Source: Propionispira raffinosivorans DSM 20765
GTDB lineage: Bacteria > Bacillota > Negativicutes > Selenomonadales > Selenomonadaceae
NCBI RefSeq assembly: GCF_000381065.1
Contig: NZ_KB905840.1
Span: 219,419 to 283,418 of the forward strand
Length of the DNA: 64,000 nucleotides
Reading direction: 5' to 3'
Every line of letters starts with the position of its first letter. Position 1 is the stretch's first letter. A program made the translations under genes and the position numbers. The notes under the pieces are model-generated. The model was not told the DNA's origin, made no database searches, and saw only the letters and a list, made by a program, of their open reading frames with translations. Positions 16,508 to 25,912 of the stretch are shown here, in pieces.

Positions 16508-17290
16508 TTACGAATCGGTTGAAGAAGTACTCTCTGATTTTATTTTATCGTTTGATATTTCGAGGTGTGGTTGATGAAGTTTGACCGGATTACTCTTCCT
16601 GATTTTCATGTTTAATATTTCAATCATGATTGAGAAGCCCATTGCGAAATAGATATATCCTTTTGGAATATGCATATCAAGACCGTCACCAATAAGTGCT
16701 ATGCCTATTAAAAGTAAAAAACTTAAGGCCAGCATCTTGATAGTTGGGTGCTGTTCCACAAATATACTGATTTTTTCGGAAAATACCATCATAAAAACAA
16801 CAGCAATGATAACTGCCGCAATCATGATACCCAATTGTTGTGCCATACCTAATGCGGTAATGATTGAGTCAAGCGAAAAAACAACATCCAAAAGCAATAT
16901 CTGAAAAATCACAGATTTGAAGGTTGCTCCAACGCGATTAGGTGCAGCCATCTCCTCTCCTTCCAGCTTTTCGTGGATTTCCATGGTGCTTTTCCATATC
17001 AGAAACAATCCACCGATAATAAGAATCAAATCACGTCCGGAAATTTCATTGCCAACGACAGTAAATAGTGGGATGGTAAGTCCCATCAACCAAGTAAATG
17101 AAAAAAGCAGTGCTATGCGTATAAACATTGCCAGTCCCAGCCCGACGCGTCGGGCTTTGGTTTGGAGATGATAGGGGAGCTTACTTGCTTGAATTGAGAT
17201 GAAAATTACATTATCAATTCCGAGTACAATTTCCAGTGTAGTTAGGGTCACCAATGCTATCCAGGCCTGTGGATCAGTCAACCATTCCAT
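16508..17290 (-). CDS. TerC-family integral membrane protein
   Basis: A 260-residue protein with seven predicted membrane helices. The family signatures LEIVLGIDNVIFISI (residues ~19-33) and LLDVVFSLDSIITALGM (~132-148) contain the membrane Asp residues thought to bind metal. TerC/YkoY/MeeY proteins are linked to manganese export and metallation of exported enzymes, and to tellurite resistance in some species. The C-terminus is hydrophilic (EILNMKIRKSNPVK). SD GAGGAG. No yybP-ykoY riboswitch was recognised upstream. Confidence 0.88.
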   Translation of the reverse strand: MEWLTDPQAWIALVTLTTLEIVLGIDNVIFISIQASKLPYHLQTKARRVGLGLAMFIRIALLFSFTWLMGLTIPLFTVVGNEISGRDLILIIGGLFLIWKSTMEIHEKLEGEEMAAPNRVGATFKSVIFQILLLDVVFSLDSIITALGMAQQLGIMIAAVIIAVVFMMVFSEKISIFVEQHPTIKMLALSFLLLIGIALIGDGLDMHIPKGYIYFAMGFSIMIEILNMKIRKSNPVKLHQPHLEISNDKIKSESTSSTDS

Positions 17291-17463
17291 TGCGTCATCT
17301 CCTCATAATAATGAATTATGTGAATCATCCAAACAAAGTTTTCCATTGCGGCAATTGTATATACTTTCTATATTACTACAAATGTAGTTGATGCGAAATG
17401 ATGTTTGTAATAAAGAAAAAAAATCAGTATGGCAGATGCCCACTGCAATGCTAGCGGAAACAA

Positions 17464-18303
17464 TTATAGCTCGTGGCATGTTCGTATGGGGACTGATTTT
17501 TTACAGGCACCGGGAGTCTGACCAGTTCTTTTTTTAAACAATCGACTGAAATAATATGGATCAGTGTAACCCACGCAGTGTGAAACTTCTGCTACCGAAT
17601 ATTGCTGTCGGTAAAGCAATTCCTCTGCTCGCTGAATTCTCAAGCTAATAATATATTGATTAGGGCTTATACCCTTAAATTTACGAAATAAATAGGTGAA
17701 CTGCTTACCTCCTAGACCATAATTTTCTGCGATGGCTGGTATGGTCAAGTTTTTTGTATAGTGCAAGTCTATGAATTTTATGGCTTCTTGGATTAAAAGC
17801 CGACTTTTTTCATTATCAGTATCTAATTTTTTCGGTAGAATTTCCGTCCAGATATTTGACAATAATGCCTGCGCCTTTTGGTTAGTAAACTGTGCAGGGA
17901 TAGAGCATTGCATATAAAATTGCAATAAAAGATCATAAAGATGCGGCGTAAAAGAGATGTCACTTTCATAATGGGAATTGGCATAATGCAGGACGGGGAG
18001 GTTGTCTTCACGGTCGTATTGTATGATTATATAGTCCCAATAATCCGGACCAATGACCTCTTTATCTAGGTGCATGTTTGGTGCAAAATGAAATATTTTC
18101 CCCGGCTCCATTTCATATAGAACTTTATCAAAATGCATGTTTGCTCGTCCACACAAAGGAATGAGCAAACCGTACGCTGGGGGCGTTTTTGCTCCCAAAT
18201 ATTTACTGCCAGGAGCGACTACATTTCGTTGAACGCGTAAGACTTGGAAAACAGCTTGTCTGTAATAGTTTATAACTTGTTTTATATCGAGTATTTTGCG
18301 CAT
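17464..18303 (-). CDS. AraC-family regulator, probable siderophore-responsive
   Basis: A 279-residue protein with an N-terminal cupin-like sensor (~1-165) and a C-terminal double HTH (~175-275), including LTIPAIAENYGLGGKQFTYLFRKFKG and VAEVSHCVGYTDPYYFSRLFKKRTGQTPG blocks that define the family. It is divergent from a TonB-dependent siderophore receptor and has its own Fur-like box, the usual arrangement for regulators that sense imported siderophore (PchR, Btr). SD AAGGAG. Effector identity is inferred. Confidence 0.88.
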   Translation of the reverse strand: MRKILDIKQVINYYRQAVFQVLRVQRNVVAPGSKYLGAKTPPAYGLLIPLCGRANMHFDKVLYEMEPGKIFHFAPNMHLDKEVIGPDYWDYIIIQYDREDNLPVLHYANSHYESDISFTPHLYDLLLQFYMQCSIPAQFTNQKAQALLSNIWTEILPKKLDTDNEKSRLLIQEAIKFIDLHYTKNLTIPAIAENYGLGGKQFTYLFRKFKGISPNQYIISLRIQRAEELLYRQQYSVAEVSHCVGYTDPYYFSRLFKKRTGQTPGACKKSVPIRTCHEL

Positions 18304-18329
18304 CAGATCATAGACTCCTTTTTAAAAAC

Positions 18330-18342
18330 GATAATCATTATC
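18330..18342. promoter_or_regulatory. Fur box upstream of AraC regulator
   Basis: GATAATCATTATC is a 6-1-6 palindrome matching the core of the Fur consensus, 27 nt before the AraC start codon. Confidence 0.75.
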
Positions 18343-18499
18343 AATTTATCAAAAAATAGAATTATTGTCAACTAAATGTCGAAAATAAAAAATTTTTTAT
18401 AGCATTACTTTGCTGATTTGGAAAATATGCAGGTGTTTTGAGGAAAAAATCCATTTACATTACCAATGTATATTGTTAAAATAGCGACATACTAACTGG

Positions 18500-18514
18500 T
18501 GATAATTATTATCA
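18500..18514. promoter_or_regulatory. Fur box upstream of TonB receptor
   Basis: TGATAATTATTATCA is a perfect 7-1-7 Fur box, immediately before the ribosome-binding site of the receptor gene. Confidence 0.85.
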
Positions 18515-18532
18515 TTGAGAGGAGAACTTATA

Positions 18533-20767
18533 TTGAATAGATTGTCAAAACATAAAAAAAAAGTTTTATATGCATTAGTGGGCAGCAGCTTAGTATTGCA
18601 AACACCTGCAGTTGTATATGCAGATGAAACGGAGACTGCGGCTGAAACTGTGCAGCAAAGCAGCGACAGCAAAGAAATTAGGCAGAAAAAAGCATCGGAA
18701 AATGAATTTTCCTTTGAGGGAATCACTGTTTTTGCAAAACGTGAAGAAAAGAAAAAAGATGCGGAAGATACATATGTGGGCGGGAAACTTTCGAAAAAAG
18801 CCAATGTCGGAATTTTAGGTAGTGCCGATATTTTTTCGATTCCATTTAATATTACGAGCTATACAGCCCAAGAAATTGAATCGAAACAAGCAAGAACGCT
18901 TTCGGATATTTTGCTTGACGATTCATCCGTACGATTTACGACATCGAGTGGACATATGAATGAAAACTATACCATTCGTGGATTTGATGTTACAGCAGAT
19001 GACCTGAGTTTGAATGGTCTATATGGTCTTGCTCCATCGGGCCATGTGCCAACGGAATTTATCGATCGAGTCGAAGTTTTAAAAGGGCCGAGTGCACTTT
19101 TAAATGGTACGCCGCCAGGGGGATCGGTGGGCGGTACAGTAAATATTGTTACGAAAAAAGCCGGGGCAGAGTCTGTTACGCGTCTTACGACGGATTATGC
19201 ATCAGGTTCACAGATGGGGCTGCATTTGGATCTGGGGCGACGTTTTGGAAAAGTAAAAGAATGGGGGATTCGTCTAAACGCTGCAACGCGCGATGGGCAA
19301 ACTGGTGTTGACGGGCAAAAGAAAGAGCGGGCGTTTGGCTCAGTTAATGTCGATTATCAAGGGCAAAATTGGCGAATGTATCTCGATGCATTTGATAATG
19401 AAGAAAAATTCAAAAATGGTTCTTCGATGATGGTGAATTTCAAAAATTCTGTTACAGCAATTCCCGATGCACCGGAGGGGTCGGTTAATGCTTTCAAAGG
19501 TGCCAACGCAAGTCTCGAAAATAAAGGTGCAATGCTGCGCGGTGAATATGATCTTAGTAAGAATTTGACAGCATATGCTGGTATTGGCTACCTTAAAAAT
19601 ACATATGAAGGTTTTATAAACTCAACACATGCTAGAAGCGTTGATTCAGATGGTAATTATACTGGCTATACTACATATATCAACGGATATTCGAATAATG
19701 TATCAGCTGAAGCTGGTCTGCGCCAGAGCTTTAAAACCGGAATGGTAAATCATAAAATGGTTCTGAGTGCTACCCGCCTAGAGATAGAGAGCGGGTCGGC
19801 TTACACCGAAAGTGCACGCTATGCGTCCAATATCTATCATCCGGTTATCCCACTGCTTGCTGCAGTTGCATCAAATGCACCCAAAACGGCAGAAAGTACC
19901 CTGAACAGTATTGCTTTTGCGGATACTTTGTCTTTTGGCGGAGATAAATACAATCTGACATTAGGTGTACGCAACCAGATGATTGAAAGTAAAAATTACA
20001 ATCGTTCCACAGGAGCAATGACAGCTTCTTACAATAAAAATGCCCTAACTCCGGCGATTGCATTTGTTTTTAAACCATGGGATAAACCAGTTTCTTTTTA
20101 TGCAAATTATATCGAAGGTTTAAGCAAAGGCAGTACGGTTACCGATACGACGGCAGCGAATTATGGTGATGTATTTGCACCATTTAAAACAAAACAAGCA
20201 GAAGTTGGCGTGAAGTGGGAAAATGGAACATTTGCTAATACTTTGAGCTTTTTCCAAATTAATAAACCAAGTCTTTTGAAAGACAGTTTAAGCAATACCT
20301 ATAATGAATCTGGAAAACAGCAAAATCGTGGGATTGAATGGAGTGCTTTTGGCAAACTAAATAACGAAGTGTCCATTTTAGGTGGTATCACCTATATGCG
20401 TGGAGTGCAAACTCATACGCAAAGTGGAACCAATGATGGAAAAACAGCGTATGGAGTTCCGGCTTGGCAAGCAAATGTTAGTTTCGAATATGCCGTACCA
20501 CATGTGCAAGGTTTGAGTTTTGATACACGCCTGGTTTATACAGGATCGCAGTATACAAACAATAATAATACAGCGAAAATTCCTTCCTGGATGCGATTCG
20601 ATGCCGGGATGCAGTATAAAACATCACTGCAGGGAAATCCGACTACGCTGCGCTTTAGCGTGGAAAATCTAACAAATAAAAATTATTGGTCAGGCTTGTT
20701 TAGAGAAGATTATTTGACGATAGGCAATGGACGTACATATAAGTTATCGATGTCAATTGATTTGTAA
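18533..20767 (+). CDS. TonB-dependent siderophore receptor
   Basis: A 744-residue outer-membrane receptor. A signal peptide (~1-26, cleaved after VVYA) is followed by a low-complexity linker, a plug domain (~95-215: FSIPFNITSYTAQEIE, YTIRGFDV, FIDRVEVLKGPSALLNGTP) and a C-terminal 22-strand barrel ending in YKLSMSIDL. Plug blocks fit the FhuA/FpvA siderophore class rather than vitamin B12 receptors. The TTG at 18533 is chosen because GAGAGGAG lies 8 nt upstream and it leaves a clean signal peptide. Uptake would need the ExbB/ExbD/TonB encoded at 34.7-36.4 kb. Regulation by iron is indicated by the perfect Fur box. Confidence 0.94.
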   Translation: MNRLSKHKKKVLYALVGSSLVLQTPAVVYADETETAAETVQQSSDSKEIRQKKASENEFSFEGITVFAKREEKKKDAEDTYVGGKLSKKANVGILGSADIFSIPFNITSYTAQEIESKQARTLSDILLDDSSVRFTTSSGHMNENYTIRGFDVTADDLSLNGLYGLAPSGHVPTEFIDRVEVLKGPSALLNGTPPGGSVGGTVNIVTKKAGAESVTRLTTDYASGSQMGLHLDLGRRFGKVKEWGIRLNAATRDGQTGVDGQKKERAFGSVNVDYQGQNWRMYLDAFDNEEKFKNGSSMMVNFKNSVTAIPDAPEGSVNAFKGANASLENKGAMLRGEYDLSKNLTAYAGIGYLKNTYEGFINSTHARSVDSDGNYTGYTTYINGYSNNVSAEAGLRQSFKTGMVNHKMVLSATRLEIESGSAYTESARYASNIYHPVIPLLAAVASNAPKTAESTLNSIAFADTLSFGGDKYNLTLGVRNQMIESKNYNRSTGAMTASYNKNALTPAIAFVFKPWDKPVSFYANYIEGLSKGSTVTDTTAANYGDVFAPFKTKQAEVGVKWENGTFANTLSFFQINKPSLLKDSLSNTYNESGKQQNRGIEWSAFGKLNNEVSILGGITYMRGVQTHTQSGTNDGKTAYGVPAWQANVSFEYAVPHVQGLSFDTRLVYTGSQYTNNNNTAKIPSWMRFDAGMQYKTSLQGNPTTLRFSVENLTNKNYWSGLFREDYLTIGNGRTYKLSMSIDL

Positions 20768-20776
20768 GGTGGCTTT

Positions 20777-21106
20777 ATGCAGATAAAAAGAATAAAGACA
20801 GAATGGGTCTGTGTGGAAGAGCTTCTCTTTCACACAAGCCCTGTACTTGTGATGTTTATGCGGTTTTTAGCTGCAATAGCAGGTGGTATAAGTTTGACGT
20901 ATTTTATGGAAAAGATCTTGTCACTTGCCAATCTATTCGGAGCCTTGGAGACGATTTTTCTTTGCGAGTGGCTTGCCCCCATTTTTTATGTACTCGGGTC
21001 ATGGTATGCATTTTCGATTGTAAACGTGGCGTTGGTATGGAGGAATTTTTTATTCGTTACGCTCGTCGGCAGATTGATTGTCGGTGGATTTTATTTGTTT
21101 CAGTGA
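20777..21106 (+). CDS. Small membrane protein of the siderophore operon
   Basis: A 109-residue protein with about three hydrophobic segments (LVMFMRFLAAIAGGISLTYF, WLAPIFYVLGSWYAFSIV, FLFVTLVGRLIVGGFYLF). Nothing identifies its function. It starts 9 nt after the receptor stop behind AAGGTGG and is followed 17 nt later by the PepSY protein, so it belongs to the same iron-regulated operon. The next gene could be misread as starting inside it, but its proper start is 21124. Confidence 0.75.
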   Translation: MQIKRIKTEWVCVEELLFHTSPVLVMFMRFLAAIAGGISLTYFMEKILSLANLFGALETIFLCEWLAPIFYVLGSWYAFSIVNVALVWRNFLFVTLVGRLIVGGFYLFQ

Positions 21107-21123
21107 AGGAGGTTATCGAGACG

Positions 21124-22614
21124 ATGCGTGATTTTCACACGTGGGGTGGTCTTTTTTTTGGTTGGCTGTTGTTTATCGTATTTTTTACGGGAACATTGTC
21201 TGTTTTTGCACCTGAAATTACCTATTGGATGACGCCCGAAGCACGCGTGGCGGCAGTTAATCATGGACAGGCTCTGCAAGCAGCTGAAAAAGCCTTACAG
21301 GAAAATGCCCCTGATGCAGATATGTGGTTTGTGATTTTGCCGCAAGGACGGACAAAATCACTGAAAATTTCCTGGCAAAAGAATGGACAGAAATTTGAGC
21401 GGTACGTACATCCCAAAACAGGTGAAACGTTAAACGTTCGCCAAACGAAAGGGGGCGAATTCTTCGCAGAATTTCATTACCAGTTGCACCATGAGCCACT
21501 TGGAATCTGGATTGTTAGCATCGCTGGTGGGATGATGGTCATGGCGATTTTTTCAGGTATTGCAATTCGAAAAAAGGTGATCTTTGATTTTTTTTCTTTT
21601 CGTTGGCGAAAGACTTTTTTTAGTATTCATACAATGAGTGGAGTACTGACGTTGCCATTTGTCGTGATCATTACCTATACGGGGCTTGTTATGACCTTTA
21701 CAGAAGTGATGCCTGTTGCGCTGCATACGTTTTATAAAAATGAAGGTGGTTTTTGGACGGAATTTCTACAAAGTGTGGAGCGACCGAAAAGTCATGTATG
21801 GGCGAAATTATATCCACTAGCAGAACTTTTACCAGTGGCGGAACAAGAACTAGGTGAAGGGCAGTTGGCATTTGTTCAGATCAAGCAGCCAAATACAGAA
21901 AATGCAGTTATTCATTTTATGCGGCGTGTAGATGATCGGATGCTGGCCATTACAGACCGTGCTAGTTTTGATGGTGTAACGGGGCAATGGCTTATTACAA
22001 AAAATACATGGGATACGCAGGCTACAATTGTTCGGTCGATGGTTGGACTTCATATCGCAAAGTTTGGCGGCTATCCAATGGCTTGGGGATATTTTTTATT
22101 TGGACTGATTAGCAGCGGTATGATTGCTACTGGCTTGGTTTTTTTCACAATAAAGCGCCGATTACTATATGAAAGAGCAAGCGCTGGAACACAAAATTTT
22201 TTCAAAAAAGTTGAGTCTTTTAATATTGCGGTAGTTTGTGGTTGTATCGTAGCTGTCAGTGCCTATTTTTGGGCAAATCGACTATTGCCACTATCACTGA
22301 ATGGACGCGAAGATATGGAAGTGGGGATTTTTTTTCTTGCTTGGGGAATCATGGTGTTTCATGCTTTTTGGCGATCGGTTAAAGTGGCGTGGGTCGAGCA
22401 ATTAAAAATTAGTGCCACTTTATTTTTTGTATTGCCATTTTTTAGTGTCTGGAAAACTTCGGAAAAATTTTGGTACCTACTTTCTACAGGAGAATGGATG
22501 AGCATCGCGGTAGAACTGGTTTTTTTCTTGGCGGCGATTGTTTTATGGGCAGCAGCACATAAATTAAATAAACAATGGAAATTGAATCATAAAAATACGT
22601 TTCTTTCCGAATAA
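21124..22614 (+). CDS. PepSY-associated TM-helix protein (PiuB-like)
   Basis: A 496-residue membrane protein with an N-terminal helix (RDFHTWGGLFFGWLLFIVFF), a periplasmic PepSY-like domain, a central HTMSGVLTLPFVVIITYTG helix and further C-terminal helices. Conserved membrane histidines (HTWGG, HHEPLG, HTMSG, LHIAKFGG) resemble haem-ligating residues of siderophore-ferric reductases. PiuB/FoxB-type proteins release iron from siderophores after import. Start 21124 follows AAGGAGG; a longer open frame to 20803 overlaps the previous gene and is rejected. Terminated by the hairpin at 22615. Confidence 0.85.
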   Translation: MRDFHTWGGLFFGWLLFIVFFTGTLSVFAPEITYWMTPEARVAAVNHGQALQAAEKALQENAPDADMWFVILPQGRTKSLKISWQKNGQKFERYVHPKTGETLNVRQTKGGEFFAEFHYQLHHEPLGIWIVSIAGGMMVMAIFSGIAIRKKVIFDFFSFRWRKTFFSIHTMSGVLTLPFVVIITYTGLVMTFTEVMPVALHTFYKNEGGFWTEFLQSVERPKSHVWAKLYPLAELLPVAEQELGEGQLAFVQIKQPNTENAVIHFMRRVDDRMLAITDRASFDGVTGQWLITKNTWDTQATIVRSMVGLHIAKFGGYPMAWGYFLFGLISSGMIATGLVFFTIKRRLLYERASAGTQNFFKKVESFNIAVVCGCIVAVSAYFWANRLLPLSLNGREDMEVGIFFLAWGIMVFHAFWRSVKVAWVEQLKISATLFFVLPFFSVWKTSEKFWYLLSTGEWMSIAVELVFFLAAIVLWAAAHKLNKQWKLNHKNTFLSE

Positions 22615-22657
22615 CAAAGGACGCATGCCTGGATTTTTTCCAGATATGCGTCCTTTG
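22615..22657 (+). terminator. Intrinsic terminator
   Basis: CAAAGGACGCAT (22615-22626) pairs with ATGCGTCCTTTG (22646-22657), with an inner CTGGA/TCCAG helix around TTTTT. Confidence 0.85.
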
Positions 22658-22678
22658 CTTCGTGGGGTTTTGATCAAA

Positions 22679-23293
22679 TCAACAAATTGTACTTTTGTTT
22701 TTTCCCGACTTTTTGGAGTTGTACATCGCATTATCACTACGCGTTAGAATGGAATCTACGGTGTCACCTTTTTTTATTTTTGTTATTCCCCAGCTTAATG
22801 TAATGTCTTGAAAGTGATTATTTATTTGGATGTTTGTTAAACTTAGACGGATTTTATTTTCAATTATTTTTGCCTGTTCCGTGTTAAGATCTTCTAATAT
22901 AATTAAAAACTCTTCTCCACCTAAACGTCCCGCAAAACTGTTTTTTGGTATGGCTTCTTTGATTGTTTTGGAAACGGTAATTAAAACCTGATCACCGCTC
23001 GTGTGCCCATAGGTGTCATTCACTTTTTTGAAATAGTCAATATCGCCAAACATAATACAGGTGTCATAAATGGTTGGGGCAATCGTCGTGATGAAATAAT
23101 TTAATTTATCTTGAATAAATTTGCGAGAAAATAAACCTGTTAAATAATCCGTATTTAACATTTGTGAAAATTTTTTATTCACACAGTTTAATTCATAATT
23201 TTTTTGTTCTAATTCTCGATTGCAATTCGCTAATTCATTATTTAATTTTGAAATGATGGCGTAGATGTGTTCGGCTTTCTTAGAATAATGCAC
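22679..23293 (-). CDS. GGDEF diguanylate cyclase with N-terminal coiled coil
   Basis: A 204-residue protein: residues ~8-45 are a heptad-rich coiled coil (LNNELANCNRELEQKNYEL), ~48-204 a complete GGDEF domain. The active-site motif is GGEEF (125-129), preceded by metal-binding Asp in FGDIDYFKKVND. The product-inhibition I-site (RxxD) is replaced by PKNS (116-119), so feedback inhibition is unlikely. It makes cyclic di-GMP. It has no sensor of its own and lies 30 nt downstream of the cobalamin-binding protein, which probably supplies the signal. Confidence 0.92.
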   Translation of the reverse strand: MHYSKKAEHIYAIISKLNNELANCNRELEQKNYELNCVNKKFSQMLNTDYLTGLFSRKFIQDKLNYFITTIAPTIYDTCIMFGDIDYFKKVNDTYGHTSGDQVLITVSKTIKEAIPKNSFAGRLGGEEFLIILEDLNTEQAKIIENKIRLSLTNIQINNHFQDITLSWGITKIKKGDTVDSILTRSDNAMYNSKKSGKNKSTIC

Positions 23294-23323
23294 AGAGCAG
23301 CCTCCTTAGATAATCTTATCTGG

Positions 23324-24427
23324 TTATAATACCACTGCTTTTTCATTCGTAGCAGTGTTCTTTTTTAGGTTACACCAGTGATTATTGGCTAGATTTAAAA
23401 ATTCTTCGGCATTTCTTGCAAGATTGTCAGCTTTTAATTTGATCCAAATATCAGGAGCGTAATTAAATATATTTCCGCCAACAATGACTAATGTACTGGG
23501 TGGCGTGCGTTTCTTTATAGCCTGAATGATCTCAGATGCATTCGCTAGATTATAGGGCATTGAAATACTGAGTCCGATTATATCAGGTTTTAAACGATCT
23601 ATTTCTTTTAATAATAAATTTGTTTCCGTATTACTGCCTAAATAATGCACGTCCCAACTATCCGCTTCTAATAAATCGGCGGACATTCTCGCACCGATTT
23701 CATGATATTCATTAAAAACTGTAGCTAAAATAGCGGTTCCTTTTTTGTGATCACCCAATACATATTGGCTGTATAATGCTGTCATGATATTTATAACGAT
23801 TGCAGACGCCAAATGCTCTTGGGCAACACTGATTTTTTGCGTTTCCCACAAATACCCAATATCGTATAAGCAAGCCTGAATTACGGTGAGATAAAAATCT
23901 TTTAACGTCTCTTTATCATGTACATATTTTTCGGTTAAATCTAAGGCAGTTGTTTTTTCTCCTGCTAAAATTATTTGTAAAAACTGCTCTTTTACCAGAT
24001 TATTACTGGATAATAATTGATTTTTCAATAAATTTACATTAGATTCAGCAATTTTTATAAAATTTTTATGGTTTTTTATGAGTGAATCATATACATTTAT
24101 CAATTCGGTATTATCATTTTTGGAAATGTTTTTCTGAATCGCATATTTCCAAGCTTTAAATTCACATAGGATCGTATTGTAGTTTTTTCCCGTTCTATAC
24201 CACCAAATAACTAAGTAGGTCAGAAGGTTATAATCTGCATATTGAAAAATATTTGACATATAGTTAAAATGTATTTCTTGGTATAGATAATTCGTAGTTT
24301 GTTTACGGTTTAAATATTGTATAGCATCAGTAAGTAGAAATTGTTTTTTTTCTTTAAACAACCATAAGCAATCTAAAGAAATTGGTTTTAAATGAAATAA
24401 AAATTTTTTATATTGGCTTGAAAACAT
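23324..24427 (-). CDS. Cobalamin-binding sensor with Wx9EH photoreceptor-type motif
   Basis: A 367-residue protein. The N-terminal ~125 residues match nothing I recognise and are rich in Trp, Tyr and Leu; ~130-222 is a four-helix B12-binding cap and ~228-350 a Rossmann-like B12-binding domain. Glu240-Tyr-His242-Glu-Ile-Gly245 is the ExHxxG motif that gives the lower axial His. Trp194 followed by nine residues and then Glu204-His205 reproduces the Wx9EH motif that caps adenosylcobalamin in CarH/LitR photoreceptors. There is no MerR DNA-binding domain. Start 24427 is chosen by GGGGAG 9 nt upstream. It is cotranscribed with a diguanylate cyclase, suggesting B12- or light-controlled c-di-GMP signalling; the photochemistry is inference. 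Confidence 0.88.
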   Translation of the reverse strand: MFSSQYKKFLFHLKPISLDCLWLFKEKKQFLLTDAIQYLNRKQTTNYLYQEIHFNYMSNIFQYADYNLLTYLVIWWYRTGKNYNTILCEFKAWKYAIQKNISKNDNTELINVYDSLIKNHKNFIKIAESNVNLLKNQLLSSNNLVKEQFLQIILAGEKTTALDLTEKYVHDKETLKDFYLTVIQACLYDIGYLWETQKISVAQEHLASAIVINIMTALYSQYVLGDHKKGTAILATVFNEYHEIGARMSADLLEADSWDVHYLGSNTETNLLLKEIDRLKPDIIGLSISMPYNLANASEIIQAIKKRTPPSTLVIVGGNIFNYAPDIWIKLKADNLARNAEEFLNLANNHWCNLKKNTATNEKAVVL

Positions 24428-24603
24428 ATAAAACATCTCCCCATATTTGATGCTTTATTAAACTTACTTTGATTATTAGACAAATATATCGATTTTCCTT
24501 TAAAAATAAATGATCGAGTATTATTTTGTCGAATACAGGAGCATTTTGATCAAATTGAAAGAAAAGGGGGTATGTGTTATATTTGATAGATGGAGGAATG
24601 AAA

Positions 24604-25128
24604 ATGGTATTACTGGTGATTGATGTACAAAAGTTGATCGTAACGGAGAACCTGTACAAATTTGATTTGTTTGTTTCCAATATCAAAAAATTAATATGTG
24701 CAGCCAGAAAAAATAAGATTGAGATAATCTATGTACGCCATGATGATGGTGCAGGCTGTGAGTTGACAAAAGGAACCGATGGATTTGAAATCTACGACGA
24801 ATTTAAACCATTTTCCCAAGAAAAAATATTTGATAAGTCAGTTAACAGTGCTTTTAGAGATACAGGTTTATTGGATTATTTGAAAAATAAAAATGAAAAA
24901 GAAGTAATCGTCGTAGGTCTTCAAACAGATTATTGTATTGATGCAACGGTGAAATGCGGATTTGAACATGGATTTAAAATGACCGTACCAACGTATGCAA
25001 ATTCAACGGTTGATAATGATTTTATGACTTCGGAACAAAGCTATAAGTACTACAATGAATATATGTGGAACAACAGATATTCTTCTTGTATTTCAATGGA
25101 TGAAACCATTAACAAAATGGAAAAATAA
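24604..25128 (+). CDS. Isochorismatase-family cysteine hydrolase
   Basis: A 174-residue alpha/beta hydrolase of the nicotinamidase/isochorismatase superfamily. The triad is visible as Asp in LLVIDVQ (residue ~7), Lys near KSVNSAF and Cys in GLQTDYCIDATVKCG. Members cleave amides or vinyl ethers, so the exact substrate cannot be read. ATG 24604 is 7 nt after GGAGG; another in-frame ATG at 24598 overlaps the SD. Divergent from the B12-binding sensor across a 176-nt region; no direct functional link is evident. Confidence 0.87.
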   Translation: MVLLVIDVQKLIVTENLYKFDLFVSNIKKLICAARKNKIEIIYVRHDDGAGCELTKGTDGFEIYDEFKPFSQEKIFDKSVNSAFRDTGLLDYLKNKNEKEVIVVGLQTDYCIDATVKCGFEHGFKMTVPTYANSTVDNDFMTSEQSYKYYNEYMWNNRYSSCISMDETINKMEK

Positions 25129-25416
25129 ATTGATTTTTCGTGAACAAACAAACTCTCTAATGGTTTGAATGTAGTATAATTCTTACCAATTTGGAAGATT
25201 TTTATTTTTTATGACAAGTATTTTGCTTAACTCGTAGCTGGGCTATAGGCTGATGGGGTCATTAGGGATGAAAAGTTTATGCTTAGAAAACGATAAGATG
25301 TTTTATCATTTGCTTAGGCTATATCTTTGCAGAATCGAATTTGTTGCAATAAAAGAGCAACTGGAGCGTCAGTATAATTAGAAGCTAATCTTATATAAAT
25401 AGGAAGGTGAATCATT

Positions 25417-25902
25417 ATGGAAATTTATGATTTTGAAGTTCCTACTGCGACGGGCAAGATAAAATCGTTAGCTGAATATCAAGGAAAAGTTTTACTGATC
25501 GTTAATACGGCGAGCAACTGTGGTTTTACTCCACAATATAAAGAATTAGAAGAACTGTATCAGAAATATAAACAGAGAAATTTTATGGTTTTAGGGTTTC
25601 CTTGCAATCAATTTCGCAAACAAGAACCAGGGACGAATGAAGAAATTCAAAAATTTTGTCAAGTCAATTATGGTGTTACTTTCCCTGTATTTGGAAAAAT
25701 TGATGTGAAGGGTGAAAATGCCCATGCGTTATTTACGTATTTAACCAAGCAGGCTCCCGGCTGGATTGGGGACGCGGTCAAATGGAATTTTACAAAATTT
25801 CTGGTAGATTCTCAGGGAAAAGTAAGAAACAGGTATGCTCCGATAACGAGTCCGCATAAATTTGCAGCCGATATAGAAAAAATATTGGATCAATCGATAT
25901 AA
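25417..25902 (+). CDS. Glutathione peroxidase-type thiol peroxidase
   Basis: A 161-residue GPx fold protein. Motif NTASNCGFTPQY carries the peroxidatic Cys35 (cysteine, not selenocysteine), GFPCNQF the second Cys and tetrad region, and WNFTKFLVD the Trp-Asn pair. In anaerobes such enzymes use thioredoxin rather than glutathione to reduce peroxides. SD AGGAAGGTG. Monocistronic with its own terminator. The 288-nt stretch upstream (25129-25416) has no recognisable gene or operator. Confidence 0.92.
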   Translation: MEIYDFEVPTATGKIKSLAEYQGKVLLIVNTASNCGFTPQYKELEELYQKYKQRNFMVLGFPCNQFRKQEPGTNEEIQKFCQVNYGVTFPVFGKIDVKGENAHALFTYLTKQAPGWIGDAVKWNFTKFLVDSQGKVRNRYAPITSPHKFAADIEKILDQSI

Positions 25903-25912
25903 TAATCGTTAA

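Noticed and set aside
16393..17300. yybP-ykoY Mn riboswitch upstream of terC
   Set aside because: The short leader lacks the recognisable paired helices and conserved loops.
20803..21123. In-frame upstream extension of the PepSY protein
   Set aside because: It overlaps the 109-residue membrane protein gene; the ATG at 21124 has an AAGGAGG site and matches the family N-terminus.
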